The translations under genes were made by a program, and so were the position numbers. From positions 1 through 21,499 of the IMG/VR virus record IMGVR_UViG_3300037088_000639: DNA of 21,499 nt; one strand, given 5' to 3'. Position 1 is the first letter of the stretch, and every line of letters starts with the position of its first letter. A model generated the notes under the pieces. That model saw only the letters and a list, made by a program, of their open reading frames with translations. It searched no databases and had not been told where the DNA came from. Shown piece after piece: positions 21,189 through 21,499 of this stretch. Source of the stretch: a virus.

Positions 21189-21499
21189 ATGGCTGCACCT
21201 AGTAAAATAAGGTCTACCGCTGGGTTTCGTAATCTAGAACTTTACGAACTGAACGCCTCCGGCTATCCTATCGGCCTGCAGACCCTGCAGGCACAAACCC
21301 CCTATACGGTTTCGGGGTCTGTTGTCAATTCAGGATCGACCGTGGCGGTTCCTGCTGGGACTGCTGTGTCTGGTTCTAATGGCTATTATGGCATCTGGGC
21401 CTCTGGGGGAAAGGTCTTGACGATAAATGACCCCGTACCACGGGTCTTGCCCCATGTCGGAGATGATGGTGTGATCTCCCTGCAGGTACTTCCTGCTCA
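21189..21499 (+). CDS. putative tail or virion surface protein, 3' end beyond the window
   Basis: ATG 21189 has SD AGGAG (21176-21180) eight bases upstream, and the frame is open to the right edge (103 codons). It starts MAAPSKIRSTAGFRNLELYE, and most of it is Gly/Ser/Val-rich beta sequence (TPYTVSGSVVNSGSTVAVPAG). In this module order the next gene after connectors is usually the tail tube protein, and a beta-rich start fits. A decoration or adhesin-like virion protein is equally possible. Confidence 0.55.
   Translation, partial: MAAPSKIRSTAGFRNLELYELNASGYPIGLQTLQAQTPYTVSGSVVNSGSTVAVPAGTAVSGSNGYYGIWASGGKVLTINDPVPRVLPHVGDDGVISLQVLPA

Noticed and set aside
1-21499. Alternative genetic code or suppressed stops
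   Set aside because: TAA, TAG and TGA each end well-supported genes, and none interrupts a conserved gene.

Overview
The window looks like about 21.5 kb of a tailed double-stranded DNA phage (or a large prophage) infecting an unidentified bacterium. It carries the classic HK97-type head module: large terminase, portal, Mu gpF-like minor head protein, prohead protease, major capsid protein, head-tail connectors and the start of a probable tail protein. Every gene I can support is on the + strand. Genes are packed tightly, mostly with 4-bp ATGA or GTGA stop/start overlaps. TAA, TAG and TGA all act as stops, so the standard bacterial code fits. I saw no tRNA gene, integrase, insertion sequence or CRISPR array. 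The host cannot be named from this sequence.

Left half (1-10267): one apparently continuous, translationally coupled run of accessory genes, with no promoter or terminator that I can see inside it. In order it holds a glycosyltransferase cut by the left edge, two single-helix membrane microproteins, a second glycosyltransferase, a small unknown protein, two tandem paralogous Cys-rich proteins, another membrane microprotein, an RmlB-like nucleotide-sugar 4,6-dehydratase, an HNH homing endonuclease, a stand-alone glutamyl-tRNA-synthetase-like catalytic domain, a ribose-type ABC permease, three small ORFs, the matching type I sugar-binding protein, two small unknown ORFs, a small SAM methyltransferase and a putative TIM-barrel glycoside hydrolase. 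The common theme is carbohydrate: making, transferring, importing, methylating and cleaving sugars. No ABC ATPase is visible.

Right half (10268-21499): the head module. It is divided by two copies of the same regulatory cassette, one before the terminase and one before the protease/capsid pair. Each copy has an extended -10 promoter, a leader of about 60 nt with a conserved block (CGTGAAAC...TAGACACACGG), and an intrinsic terminator that the new transcript meets at once. This layout suggests attenuation or antitermination control of late genes, or a pair of small phage RNAs.

The structural proteins carry unusual additions. The portal protein (1033 aa) has a PI3/4-kinase-like domain after its portal domain, then a further unknown domain. 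The protease gene has a strong internal start that would give a nested C-terminal product, as in the lambda C/Nu3 arrangement. The capsid protein has a long acidic N-terminal region and an Ig/FN3-like insertion. The gp6-like connector seems to lack a canonical start codon at the place homology predicts. The portal-kinase fusion, the duplicated leader cassette and the sugar-transport/GluRS-like island are the strongest candidates for something new.
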